Assembly: GCF_020171745.1 (NCBI RefSeq)
Contig: NZ_JAIVAH010000012.1
Coordinates: 1 to 64,000, forward strand
Direction: 5' to 3'
Length of the DNA stretch: 64,000 nt
Origin: Prescottella equi
GTDB lineage: Bacteria; Actinomycetota; Actinomycetes; Mycobacteriales; Mycobacteriaceae
Shown piece after piece: positions 8,113 through 16,444 of the stretch. Numbering within the stretch: position 1 is the stretch's first letter; the number at the start of each line of letters is the position of its first letter. Position numbers and translations under genes: made by a program. A model generated the notes under the pieces. The model was given only the letters and a program-made list of their open reading frames with translations. It did no database searches and was not told the DNA's origin.

Positions 8113-8904
8113 ATGGCACCGACACCTCGACCCACCGTGTTCGTCACCGGCGCCGCGGCGGGGATCGGACGCGCGACCGCCGTGGAGTTCGCCCGCCGCG
8201 GGTACTTCGTGGGCGCGTACGACATCGACGAAGACGGACTCGGCGCCCTGCGTGAGGAGATCCTCACGCAGGGCGGCCGGGTCCGCACCGGCATCCTGGA
8301 CGTCACCGACGCCGACGAGTGGCGTCTCCGGTTGGCCGAGTTCACCTCGGGCGACGGCCGACTCGACGTTCTGATCAACAATGCCGGTGTCCTGGCGTCG
8401 GGGCATTTCGAGGACCTGCCGCTCGACGCGCAGCGCCGGATGGTGGACATCAACGTCGTAGGCACGATGAACGGCCTGCACACGGCGTATCCGTATCTGA
8501 AGGAGACGCCGGGCGCGCAGGTGGTGAACCTCGCGTCCGCGTCCGCGATCTACGGCCAGCCGGAACTCGCCACCTACAGCGCCACCAAGTTCGCGGTGCG
8601 CGGGCTCACCGAGGCGCTGGAACTCGAGTGGCGGGGCCACGACATCCGGGTGCTCGACGTGTGGCCGCTGTTCGTGCGGACCGGGATGATCCGCGGAATG
8701 TCCATCGGCAGTACCCGTTCGCTCGGGGTGCGGCTCACCCCGCAGCACGTCGCCGACGCGATCGTCGACGCCACCCAGCACCGCCGACGGTTCCCGAAGG
8801 TGCACTACCCGGTCGGCGTCCAAGCCCGGGTCCTCGCGGCGGCGTCGGCGATCTCGCCCGCGTGGCTGGCGCGGCTGTCGAACAAGGTGCTCAGCCGCGC
8901 CTGA
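8113..8904 (+). CDS. SDR-family oxidoreductase
   Basis: A 263-aa classical short-chain dehydrogenase. The Rossmann glycine motif TGAAAGIG is at 12-19, NNAG follows at the usual place, and the catalytic pair is YSATK. The D-I-D after strand 2 suggests NAD(H) preference. ATG 8113 lacks a strong ribosome-binding site. It follows the membrane protein by 39 bp on the same strand and may belong to the same unit. The substrate is unknown. Confidence 0.88.
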   Translation: MAPTPRPTVFVTGAAAGIGRATAVEFARRGYFVGAYDIDEDGLGALREEILTQGGRVRTGILDVTDADEWRLRLAEFTSGDGRLDVLINNAGVLASGHFEDLPLDAQRRMVDINVVGTMNGLHTAYPYLKETPGAQVVNLASASAIYGQPELATYSATKFAVRGLTEALELEWRGHDIRVLDVWPLFVRTGMIRGMSIGSTRSLGVRLTPQHVADAIVDATQHRRRFPKVHYPVGVQARVLAAASAISPAWLARLSNKVLSRA

Positions 8905-8976
8905 ATCGAGTGACGGTGCGGACGACTAGAGTTCGGTGACGACGGATCGCGTCGGGAAATCGGTCAGGAGTGGGTT

Positions 8977-9582
8977 GTGCGTCGGGTATCGCTGCCGTGT
9001 CTGGGAGTGGGTGCGGCGCTGGCCGCCGTGCTCGCACTGACTGCATGCGGAAGTCCGGCGGAGACACCGGCGGCCGAACCCACCACCACCGTCGCAGCGC
9101 CGACGACCACGACATCCGTGGCCGCGCCCACCACCACGACGACGGCCCCGACGACCACCACGACGGCACCCACGACCACCGCGGCGGCCACCACGACACT
9201 CACCGACGTGCAGTTCCAGCGCAACGAGTCCTACTTCTTCTCCTCACCCGACGGCACCTTCACGTGCGGGATCGTGCGGCTGCCGGGCCGCACCGAGGCC
9301 GGCTGCGAGGGCGTCACCACACCGGTGCCGCCGCGGCCGGACGACTGCATGGTCAGCTGGGGGAACGGGATCCGCGTCGAGAACACCGGCCGCGGCGCGT
9401 TCATGTGCTCGGGCGGGCAGGTCTACACGTCCGGCGCCGGGACCGAACCGGTGCTCGCGCCGGGGACCCCGCTCGCCAAGCTGGGGTACACCTGCGAGAC
9501 GACGGCGTCGTCGGTGACATGCACCAACGACGAGACCGGGCACGGGTTCACCGTCGCCCCCGATTCGAACGAGACGTTTTGA
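8977..9582 (+). CDS. Secreted lipoprotein with Thr/Pro-rich linker
   Basis: A 201-aa protein. An N-terminal signal ends in the lipobox LTAC (Cys24), so it should be lipid-anchored outside the membrane. Residues about 30-72 are an Ala/Pro/Thr-rich linker built from PTTTT-like repeats, a likely O-glycosylation zone. The C-terminal ~125 residues carry six cysteines (in TFTCGI, AGCEG, DDCMV, FMCSG, YTCET, VTCTN), which suggests three disulfides. GTG 8977 is preceded by AGGAG. The stop overlaps a possible TTG start of the next gene. Confidence 0.85.
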   Translation: MRRVSLPCLGVGAALAAVLALTACGSPAETPAAEPTTTVAAPTTTTSVAAPTTTTTAPTTTTTAPTTTAAATTTLTDVQFQRNESYFFSSPDGTFTCGIVRLPGRTEAGCEGVTTPVPPRPDDCMVSWGNGIRVENTGRGAFMCSGGQVYTSGAGTEPVLAPGTPLAKLGYTCETTASSVTCTNDETGHGFTVAPDSNETF

Positions 9583-9599
9583 CCACCGAAGAACCCAAG

Positions 9600-10280
9600 A
9601 TGCATTCCCCGGCCGCCGACGACGCCGACGTGGCGGGGCCCACCGAGTGGGGCGAGCACCCGCACGGCGTCGGCCCGTGGACCGACGAGCACGACACCCC
9701 GCCGCCGACCGACGAGCGCTACGACCCGCAGTTGCTCGCGGAGGGCGACCGCCGCAACGTTGTCGACGCGTACCGCTACTGGACGCGCGAGGCGATCGTC
9801 GCCGACATCGACTCCCGGCGGCACCCGCTGCACGTGGCGATCGAGAACTTCGCGCACGACTCGAACATCGGGACTGTGGTGCGCACGGCGAACGCGTTCG
9901 CGGCGGCCGCGGTCCACATCGTCGGGCGGCGACGCTGGAATCGGCGCGGCGCCATGGTCACCGACCGCTACCAGCACCTGGTCCACCACACCGACCTCGA
10001 CGAGTTGGCGGTGTTCGCGCAGGAGAACGGGCTGACGGTCGTCGCGGTCGACAACACGCCGGGATCGGTGCCGCTCGAGACGGTCGAGTTGCCGCGGAAC
10101 TGCCTGTTGCTGTTCGGCCAGGAGGGGCCCGGCGTCACCGATCAGGGACACGCGGTCGCATCGATGACGGTGTCGATCGCCCAGTTCGGTTCCACCCGCA
10201 GCATCAACGCCGGTGTCGCGGCGGGGATCGCGATGCACGCCTGGATCCGGCAGCACGCCGACCTCGACCAGGCCTGGTAG
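9600..10280 (+). CDS. TrmH/SpoU-family RNA 2'-O-methyltransferase
   Basis: A 226-aa SPOUT methyltransferase. The three SpoU motifs are present: NFAHDSNIGTVVRTANAF, LLLFGQEGPGV and SIAQFGSTRSINAGVAAGIA. These form the trefoil-knot AdoMet site that methylates ribose in tRNA or rRNA. ATG 9600 is used here. An in-frame TTG at 9579 overlaps the lipoprotein stop and would add seven residues with translational coupling. The N-terminal ~60 residues are acidic and poorly conserved. The target nucleotide is not predictable. Confidence 0.85.
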   Translation: MHSPAADDADVAGPTEWGEHPHGVGPWTDEHDTPPPTDERYDPQLLAEGDRRNVVDAYRYWTREAIVADIDSRRHPLHVAIENFAHDSNIGTVVRTANAFAAAAVHIVGRRRWNRRGAMVTDRYQHLVHHTDLDELAVFAQENGLTVVAVDNTPGSVPLETVELPRNCLLLFGQEGPGVTDQGHAVASMTVSIAQFGSTRSINAGVAAGIAMHAWIRQHADLDQAW

Positions 10281-10349
10281 CGCAGACACCGTCGTCGTAC
10301 CAGCGAGTCCGGTAGCAAAAGCACCGACGCCCAGGCAAGATCGGTAAAC

Positions 10350-11471
10350 ATGCAGCGCGAATGGTCTGCCCGGGCGGATGCCGCCGAGGAGGCGGTCATG
10401 ACCCGGCACATTCGCCGCGTGTGGGGGATGCCGGGGACCGCGCTCGCGGTGGTGGCGTGGCCTGCGGTGCGGCGGGAACGGATGTTCGTCAACTGGCACT
10501 ACTGGTGGCAGGCGAACCTCATCAACTGCACTGTCGACGCCGCCGAACGAAACCCCACCGCGCGACGCCGGCGTCGGCTCGCGAGACTCATTCGGGGTCA
10601 CCGCTTCCGGAACATCTCGGGCTGGACCAACGCCTACTACGACGACATGGCGTGGCTCGCGCTCGCTCTCGAACGCGCGCAGCGGATGCAGTTGATCGAC
10701 AGCCGGAAGGCGCTGTCGACGCTCGAGTCGCAGCTGTTCGATGCGTGGTCACCCGATTCCGGCGGCGGCATCCCGTGGCGCAAGCACTCCGATTTCTTCA
10801 ACACCCCGGCGAACGGGCCGGCCGGGCTGGTGCTGGCCCGGCTCGGCCGGTTGTGGCGGGCGCAGGCGATCGCGGACTGGATCGACGACACGCTGCGCGA
10901 TCCGGAGACGGGACTGATCTTCGACGGCATCCGCGCCGACGGCACCATCGAACGCAACATCTACTCGTACTGCCAGGGCACGGTGCTCAGCCTCGAGACG
11001 GAACTGGCGGTCCGGATGGGCGCGCCGCGGCACCGGCTCCGGGTGCACCGGCTGGTCGATGCGATCGACGAACGACTGACCCGCGGCGGAGTGATCCGCG
11101 ACGGGGGCGGCGGCGACGGCGGCCTGTTCAACGGGCTGCTCGCCCGGTACCTGGCCCTGGTGGCGCTCATGCTGCCCGGCGACACCCCCGAGGACGTGCG
11201 CGCCCGGCAGCTCGCCGCGCAACTGGTGCTCGGCTCGGCGGAAGCGGCGTGGGAGAACCGGCTCCAGGTCGAGGAGCTGCCGCTGTTCGGCAAGGACTGG
11301 AGCATCCCCGCGCAGCTGCCCGGCCTCGGCGCGGGCATCGCGACGTTCTCCGACGGGTCGGTGCACCCGTCGGACATCGCCGAACGGGACCTGTCGGTGC
11401 AGTTGGGCGGTTGGCTGTTGATGGAGTCGGCGTACCTGGTGTCGGCGGCCGGCTACCCGAAGCGGCGGTGA
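10350..11471 (+). CDS. Glycoside hydrolase family 76 protein
   Basis: A 373-aa (α/α)6-barrel protein. WTNAYYDDMAWLALAL holds the Asp-Asp pair that is catalytic in GH76 α-1,6-mannanases, and SYCQGTVL and GIFR/GLFNGLLARYL-type blocks follow. No signal peptide is seen, so it is predicted to be cytosolic, as for its M. tuberculosis counterpart Rv0365c beside dedA and fba. It may act on mannoside or lipomannan-related intermediates. ATG 10350 has no strong ribosome-binding site; the in-frame ATG 10398 is an alternative. Confidence 0.78.
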   Translation: MQREWSARADAAEEAVMTRHIRRVWGMPGTALAVVAWPAVRRERMFVNWHYWWQANLINCTVDAAERNPTARRRRRLARLIRGHRFRNISGWTNAYYDDMAWLALALERAQRMQLIDSRKALSTLESQLFDAWSPDSGGGIPWRKHSDFFNTPANGPAGLVLARLGRLWRAQAIADWIDDTLRDPETGLIFDGIRADGTIERNIYSYCQGTVLSLETELAVRMGAPRHRLRVHRLVDAIDERLTRGGVIRDGGGGDGGLFNGLLARYLALVALMLPGDTPEDVRARQLAAQLVLGSAEAAWENRLQVEELPLFGKDWSIPAQLPGLGAGIATFSDGSVHPSDIAERDLSVQLGGWLLMESAYLVSAAGYPKRR

Positions 11472-11493
11472 CGGGCCGTCAGGTGAGTGAGCG

Positions 11494-12156
11494 TCAGTGG
11501 TGGACGTCGTCGACGACGACGTCCTCGGCCGGCTTCGCCATCTCCCGCCGGTAGCCCCACACGCCCGCCGCGGTGCCGATCACGAGCAACGCCACCAGGA
11601 CGCCGAGTACGAGCGGCATCAGCCACGGCACCCGTTCGAGCAGCGAACCGCAGTAGAAACCGATCATCAGCAGCACCGGCGCCCACACGATCGCCCCGAT
11701 GGTGCTGGCGATCGTGTAGCGGCGGTGGTCCATGTTCGCGGCGCCCGCGACCATCGGGCACAGCGTCCGGACCCACGGGATCCAGCGGGCGACCAGGACC
11801 GCCCAGAAGCCGTGCCGATCGAGCAGCACGTTCACCTTGTGCAGGTTCGCAGCATTGACGTACCGGCCGTTGCGGCGGGCCACGAGGTGGTGTCCGCTGC
11901 GTTTGCCGATCACGTAGCCCACCTGGTTACCGGCGACCGCGGCGCCCATCGCGCCCGCGGACAGTGCCCAGGTGTGCTGCGCGCCGGCCTCGTGGGTCGC
12001 GAGCACGATGCCCGCGGTCACCAGCAGCGAGTCACCGGGCAGGAACAGCCCGATGATCAGTGCGCATTCGAGGAAGACGAACGTGAGGACGATGATCCAG
12101 ACCAGTGCGGGACCGGCCGATTCGAGCGGACCGAAGGTTCCGGCCGCGACGGTCAT
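11494..12156 (-). CDS. DedA-family membrane protein 1
   Basis: A 220-aa DedA/SNARE-associated protein. It has the signature FLPGDSLLVTAG, then GNQVGYVIGKRSG and the re-entrant-loop motif WIPWVRTLCPMVAGAANM. DedA proteins are thought to flip undecaprenyl phosphate or phospholipids. ATG 12156 sits two bases after the stop of the second DedA gene (TGA-cc-ATG), so the pair is translated as an operon. The C-terminus ends DVVVDDVHH, possibly metal-binding. Confidence 0.88.
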   Translation of the reverse strand: MTVAAGTFGPLESAGPALVWIIVLTFVFLECALIIGLFLPGDSLLVTAGIVLATHEAGAQHTWALSAGAMGAAVAGNQVGYVIGKRSGHHLVARRNGRYVNAANLHKVNVLLDRHGFWAVLVARWIPWVRTLCPMVAGAANMDHRRYTIASTIGAIVWAPVLLMIGFYCGSLLERVPWLMPLVLGVLVALLVIGTAAGVWGYRREMAKPAEDVVVDDVHH

Positions 12157-12158
12157 GG

Positions 12159-12893
12159 TCAAACGGTCGGGTCGTTCGGGGTCCGGACGGGCTCGGCGGC
12201 CTCGACGGGGGCCTTCGACGCCTTGCGGGAACCGAAGTAGCGCTTACCGACCTCGACGATGATCGGGATGACCGACACCAGCACGATGCCGATGAAGATG
12301 TAGTCGATGTTGTCGGCGATGAACTGGATCTGCCCGAGCCAGAAGCCGAGCAGCGTGACGCCGGCGCCCCACACGATGCCGCCGATGACGTTGTAGGTGA
12401 TGAACGTCGAGTACTTCATCTTCGACGCACCGGCCACGAGCGGCGCGTACGTGCGCACGATCGGAACGAAGCGGGCCAGGAAGATGGTGATGGGGCCGTG
12501 CTTCTCGAAGAAGGCCTGGGACTCGTCGATGTAGCTCTTCTTGAAGAGCTTGGCGTCGTCGGACTTGAAGAGGGCCGACCCGCCCTTCGCGCCGATAAGG
12601 TAGCCCACCTGGTCGCCGAGGACCGCGGCGATCGGGATGGTCACCATCAGCACCCACAGCGGCGCGAACGGCTCCACCTCCGCCGACTTCGAGGCCGCGA
12701 TCAGACCCGCGGTGAACAGCAGGGAGTCGCCCGGGAGGAGCGGGAACAGCAGACCCGACTCGATGAAGACGACCAGCAGAAGTCCGATCAGCATCCAGGT
12801 GCCGAACGAGTTCAGCAGGTTCACTGGATCGAGGAATCCCGGCAGCAATGCCAGATTCGTGGTCACGGACTCCGAGGCTGCCAGCACATTCAC
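12159..12893 (-). CDS. DedA-family membrane protein 2
   Basis: A DedA paralogue of about 244 aa with FPLLPGDSLLFTAG, GDQVGYLIGAKGG and RFVPIVRTYAPLVAGASKM. It corresponds in position to M. tuberculosis Rv0364 (between GH76 and fba). The start is uncertain: GTGs at 12899, 12893 and 12887 are in frame and none has a clear ribosome-binding site; 12893 is used. It lies upstream of DedA 1 in the same operon and is divergent from fba. Confidence 0.85.
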   Translation of the reverse strand: MNVLAASESVTTNLALLPGFLDPVNLLNSFGTWMLIGLLLVVFIESGLLFPLLPGDSLLFTAGLIAASKSAEVEPFAPLWVLMVTIPIAAVLGDQVGYLIGAKGGSALFKSDDAKLFKKSYIDESQAFFEKHGPITIFLARFVPIVRTYAPLVAGASKMKYSTFITYNVIGGIVWGAGVTLLGFWLGQIQFIADNIDYIFIGIVLVSVIPIIVEVGKRYFGSRKASKAPVEAAEPVRTPNDPTV

Positions 12894-13093
12894 GCGCACC
12901 AGACTACCGGCGGCCGCTGAGAGACCGCTGAGTCCACCGAGTCGGGTGAGCCGACACCGGGCTCGACACCGGGCCGACACGGAGTCGGCACCAGGGGAGG
13001 CGGCGACGCGTCCGGGTTGCCATACTGCATAGACAACCGGTGCGCCGTCACAGTCGGCCGCGCCCCCGAACCGTCACATGGAGGACAGCCGCC

Positions 13094-14131
13094 GTGCCTA
13101 TCGCAACTCCCGAGGTCTACGCCGAGATGCTCGGTCGGGCCAAGGAGCACTCCTTCGCCTTCCCCGCCATCAACTGCACGTCGTCGGAGACGATCAACGC
13201 CGCGATCAAGGGTTTCGCGGACGCCGGCAGTGACGGCATCATCCAGTTCTCGACCGGTGGCGCGGAGTTCGGCTCGGGCCTGGGTGTCAAGGACATGGTG
13301 ACGGGTGCCGTCGCGCTCGCCGAGTTCGCGCACGTCATCGCCGCCAAGTACGACGTGACGATCGCGCTGCACACCGATCACTGCCCCAAGGACAAGCTGG
13401 ACACCTTCGTCCGCCCGCTGCTCGCGATCTCGCAGGAGCGCGTCAACGCCGGTCGGAACCCGCTGTTCCAGTCGCACATGTGGGACGGCTCGGCCGTGCC
13501 GATCGACGAGAACCTGGCGATCGCGCAGGAGCTGCTGAAGCTGTCGAAGGCCGCGAACATCATCCTCGAGGTCGAGATCGGCGTCGTCGGCGGTGAAGAG
13601 GACGGCGTCGAGGCCGCGATCGACGACAAGCTGTACACGTCGCGCGAGGACTTCGAGAAGACCGTCGACGCGCTCGGTGTCGGCGAGAACGGCAAGTACC
13701 TGCTGGCCGCGACGTTCGGCAACGTGCACGGCGTCTACAAGCCGGGCAACGTCGTCCTGAAGCCCGAGGTGCTGAAGGAGGGCCAGGAGGCCGCCATCGC
13801 CAAGCTGGGTCTGGCCGCCGGCTCGCAGCCGTTCGACTTCGTCTTCCACGGCGGCTCGGGCTCGCTGAAGTCGGAGATCGAGGACTCGCTGCGCTACGGC
13901 GTCGTGAAGATGAACGTCGACACCGACACCCAGTACGCGTTCTCGCGTCCGATCGCCGGCCACATGTTCGCCAACTACGACGGCGTCCTCAAGGTCGACG
14001 GCGAGGTCGGCAACAAGAAGGTCTACGACCCGCGCAGCTACCTGAAGAAGGCCGAGGCCGGCATGACCGCTCGCGTCATCGAGGCCTGCAACGACCTCAA
14101 GTCCGCGGGGCGTTCCGTCTCCGCCGGCTAG
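13094..14131 (+). CDS. fba: Class II fructose-bisphosphate aldolase
   Basis: A 345-aa Zn-dependent aldolase that splits fructose 1,6-bisphosphate into glyceraldehyde 3-phosphate and DHAP in glycolysis and gluconeogenesis. AFPAINCTSSETINAAIKGF, HTDHCPKDK (metal/catalytic Asp-His), EIGVVGGEEDG, ATFGNVHGVYKPG and DFVFHGGSGS match the mycobacterial enzyme almost block for block and at the same length. GTG 13094 is preceded by GGAGGA (13080-13085). It is monocistronic and is followed by family A repeat copy 4. Confidence 0.98.
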   Translation: MPIATPEVYAEMLGRAKEHSFAFPAINCTSSETINAAIKGFADAGSDGIIQFSTGGAEFGSGLGVKDMVTGAVALAEFAHVIAAKYDVTIALHTDHCPKDKLDTFVRPLLAISQERVNAGRNPLFQSHMWDGSAVPIDENLAIAQELLKLSKAANIILEVEIGVVGGEEDGVEAAIDDKLYTSREDFEKTVDALGVGENGKYLLAATFGNVHGVYKPGNVVLKPEVLKEGQEAAIAKLGLAAGSQPFDFVFHGGSGSLKSEIEDSLRYGVVKMNVDTDTQYAFSRPIAGHMFANYDGVLKVDGEVGNKKVYDPRSYLKKAEAGMTARVIEACNDLKSAGRSVSAG

Positions 14132-14149
14132 TCACGCGTCACCCCTTTT

Positions 14150-14212
14150 CGCGTTTTGCGCACTTATCGCGGTTCCCGGGACGGGAAACCCGCGATAAGT
14201 GCGCAAAACGCG
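14150..14212. repeat. Inverted repeat, family A copy 4
   Basis: Perfect 22-bp arms (14150-14171 and 14191-14212) surround a 19-nt centre, the same geometry as copy 2. It lies between convergent fba (end 14131) and the gene ending at 14229. Confidence 0.9.
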
Positions 14213-14228
14213 TTTCGGGGGGGGGTAC

Positions 14229-14753
14229 TTACTCGCGGTCGCACACCTTCCACGTGCCGTCGACGCGTTCGAGGTCGAGCGTGCGCGGCGACGCGTCGGA
14301 CGGGTTGGCCGCGGTGTGCGCGGTGACCTGCGCGATCGCGGAGTCCCCGGTGATCTGGACGGTGTCGATGCTCGTGACGACCGGGACGCCGCCGTGTGTG
14401 ACGACGTCACGGTGCACGCCGGAGAACTCGGCGGGCGGGATGTCGCGGTAGAAGGTGGCCAGGTCGCCGCACGTCGATGACTGCAGCGCGGTCAGATTCC
14501 CGGAGTCGAGGGCCTGGGCGAAGGTGTCGACGGCATCCCGGACGCGGGACTCGTCCGGGTCGTGGGCTCCGGCGCGGGCGATCACGAACCCGGTGACGCC
14601 GAGCGCGGCCAGCACGCCGACGACGGCCAGCGTCGACGCGACGACCCATCCGCGGTTGTTGCGGCGCGGACGGGGCTTGGTGCTCGGTGCCGCAGCTTCG
14701 ATGCGCTGCGGACCGGCGGCCGGGCGAGTCGGATTGTCGTTCTGGTCGGGCAC
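14229..14753 (-). CDS. Single-TM protein with extracytoplasmic two-Cys domain
   Basis: A 174-aa protein. A Pro/Arg-rich cytoplasmic N-terminus (1-34) and one membrane helix (about 36-58) precede an extracytoplasmic NTF2-like/DUF4878-type domain. That domain has one Cys in TCGDLATFY and one at the end (GTWKVCDRE), which could form a disulfide. GTG 14753 has AGAGG upstream. By position it corresponds to M. tuberculosis Rv0361. Another protein at 55301 has the same architecture. Function unknown. Confidence 0.75.
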   Translation of the reverse strand: MPDQNDNPTRPAAGPQRIEAAAPSTKPRPRRNNRGWVVASTLAVVGVLAALGVTGFVIARAGAHDPDESRVRDAVDTFAQALDSGNLTALQSSTCGDLATFYRDIPPAEFSGVHRDVVTHGGVPVVTSIDTVQITGDSAIAQVTAHTAANPSDASPRTLDLERVDGTWKVCDRE

Positions 14754-14834
14754 GTGACGCCTCTCGGTCCGGGAGCGAGATCAACTGGTGGGCAGCCTAT
14801 CGGCCCCCCGGCCGGTGACGGCACAATGGACGGC

Positions 14835-15251
14835 ATGACGTCATTCGGTGATCTTCTCGGACCACAGCCCACCCTGCTCCCCGGCGACGAGGACGCGGAG
14901 TCGGCGCTGCTCAACCACGAGGACCCGGCGAAGGTTGCCGCCGAGCACCCCACCGCCTCGATCGCGTGGGCGTACCTCGCGGAGGCCGCGCTCGAGCAGG
15001 GGCAGACCATCACGGCGTACGCATACGCGCGTACCGGTTACCACCGTGGACTCGACCAGCTGCGCCGCAACGGGTGGAAGGGCTTCGGCGCCGTCCCCTA
15101 CAGCCACGAGCCGAATCGCGGATTCCTGCGCTGTGTCGCCGTGCTGGCCAAGGCCGCGCGAGCCATCGGCGAGAACGACGAGTACGCACGCTGCCTGGAC
15201 CTGCTCGAGGACAGCGATCCGCGGGCAGCCGAAGCACTTGGTCTCGGCTAA
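14835..15251 (+). CDS. DUF3151 protein (Rv0360c-like)
   Basis: A 138-aa soluble helical protein beginning MTSFGDLLGPQPTLLPGD. WAYLAEAAL, YARTGYHRGLDQLRRNGWKG and EPNRGFLRCVAVLAKAA are the conserved TPR-like blocks of DUF3151. ATG 14835 is preferred from homology; ATG 14826 is also in frame. It is divergent from the single-TM Cys protein and overlaps the next gene by 14 bp. No biochemical role is known for the family. Confidence 0.85.
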   Translation: MTSFGDLLGPQPTLLPGDEDAESALLNHEDPAKVAAEHPTASIAWAYLAEAALEQGQTITAYAYARTGYHRGLDQLRRNGWKGFGAVPYSHEPNRGFLRCVAVLAKAARAIGENDEYARCLDLLEDSDPRAAEALGLG

Positions 15252-16383
15252 CCGCTTCGTTCCCACCCCGGCAGCGGGCCGAGCGCGCGCAGCGGCGAAC
15301 GTCCGTCGCCTGCGCGCCTCGGCGCTGCCGATCCTGCAGTGCGGCCTCGCGGCCGGGCTCGCGTGGTGGTTCGCGACCGAGGTCGTCGGGCACACGCGGC
15401 CGTTCTTCGCCCCGATCGCGGCCGTCGTCTCGCTGGGCCTGTCCCTCGGGGCACGGATGCGCCGGTCGGTGGAACTGGTGTGCGGTGTCACCGTCGGCAT
15501 CGGCGTCGGCGACCTGCTGATCTCGGTGATCGGTACGGGAGCGTGGCAGATCACGCTGGTGGTCACCCTCGCGATGGGCACGGCCGTGCTGATCGGCTCG
15601 GGACCCATCTTCTCGATGCAGGCGGGCACGTCCGCGGTGCTGGTGGCGACGCTGCTGCCGCCCGGTGACGTGGCCGGGATCGAGCGGATGGTCGACGCCC
15701 TCGTCGGTGGCCTGGTCGGCATCGCCGTCGTCGCAGTCGTCCCCACCCACCCGGTGCGCCGCGCCCGGCGCGACGCCGCCGGGATTCTCGCGACCGCGGC
15801 CGACGTGCTGCAACTGGTCGCCGACGGGCTCATCGAGAACGACCCGAAGCCGATCGAGAAGGCGTTGCACAAGGCGCGCGAGACGCAGTCGGCGATCGAT
15901 TCGCTCCGCAGCAATCTGTCCGGCGGCAAGGAGATCAGCCGCATCTCCCCGCTGTACTGGGGCAGTCGTGCCCGGCTGGCGCGGCTCACCGCGACGGCCG
16001 ACCCGATCGACAACGCGATGCGCAACATCCGCGTCCTGTCGCGCCGGTCGCTCTCGTTGGTGCGCGACGACGAGATCCTCGACCCCCGGTTGGTCGACGA
16101 GATCGAGAAACTCTCACACGCGTTGGACGTGCTGCGCCGGATGATCCTCGCCGAGCCGGGGGAGCAGCCGGATCAGGCCGAGGCGGCCCGGGTGCTGCGG
16201 ACGGCGGCGTCGGGCATGAAGCCCGAACTGGTCGAGGGCGCGGGCATCTCCGCGACCGTGGTGTTCGCGCAGATCCGCTCGCTCATCGTCGATCTGCTGC
16301 GGGTCGCGGGGCTGGAGCGGATCTCGGCGATCGCGACGCTGCCGCCGACGGTGCCCAACCCCGCGTACCGCCCCGACCTCTGA
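15238..16383 (+). CDS. FUSC-type membrane protein (aromatic acid exporter-like)
   Basis: About 381 aa. An N-terminal bundle of about six membrane helices (residues ~25-165) is followed by a long cytoplasmic helical domain, as in the FUSC/AaeB-related family. RPFFAPIAAVVSLGLSLGAR is a typical first-helix motif. The start is TTG 15238, inside the end of the DUF3151 gene; no in-frame ATG or GTG lies nearby, so the exact start is uncertain. The substrate is unknown. Confidence 0.72.
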   Translation: MVSANRFVPTPAAGRARAAANVRRLRASALPILQCGLAAGLAWWFATEVVGHTRPFFAPIAAVVSLGLSLGARMRRSVELVCGVTVGIGVGDLLISVIGTGAWQITLVVTLAMGTAVLIGSGPIFSMQAGTSAVLVATLLPPGDVAGIERMVDALVGGLVGIAVVAVVPTHPVRRARRDAAGILATAADVLQLVADGLIENDPKPIEKALHKARETQSAIDSLRSNLSGGKEISRISPLYWGSRARLARLTATADPIDNAMRNIRVLSRRSLSLVRDDEILDPRLVDEIEKLSHALDVLRRMILAEPGEQPDQAEAARVLRTAASGMKPELVEGAGISATVVFAQIRSLIVDLLRVAGLERISAIATLPPTVPNPAYRPDL

Positions 16384-16391
16384 CACCCTTT

Positions 16392-16417
16392 TCATATATG
16401 CGAATACATGCATATGA
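16392..16417. promoter_or_regulatory. AT-rich palindromic operator upstream of the CDF gene
   Basis: tcatat (16392-16397) pairs with atatga (16412-16417), and atatgc (16396-16401) pairs with gcatat (16410-16415). This nested symmetry in an AT-rich island resembles ArsR/SmtB-type metal-sensor sites. No sensor gene is adjacent. Confidence 0.55.
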
Positions 16418-16444
16418 TGGGCCGAACCGACGAGGAGGTCCATC

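Noticed and set aside
6853-8823. Long minus-strand open frame opposite the membrane protein and SDR genes
   Set aside because: Arg/His/Gln-rich composition and wrong codon-position GC; a shadow of the real plus-strand genes, as are many similar frames.
9064-9198. Thr/Pro-codon repeats as a non-coding microsatellite
   Set aside because: In frame inside a lipoprotein gene and explained as an extracellular linker.
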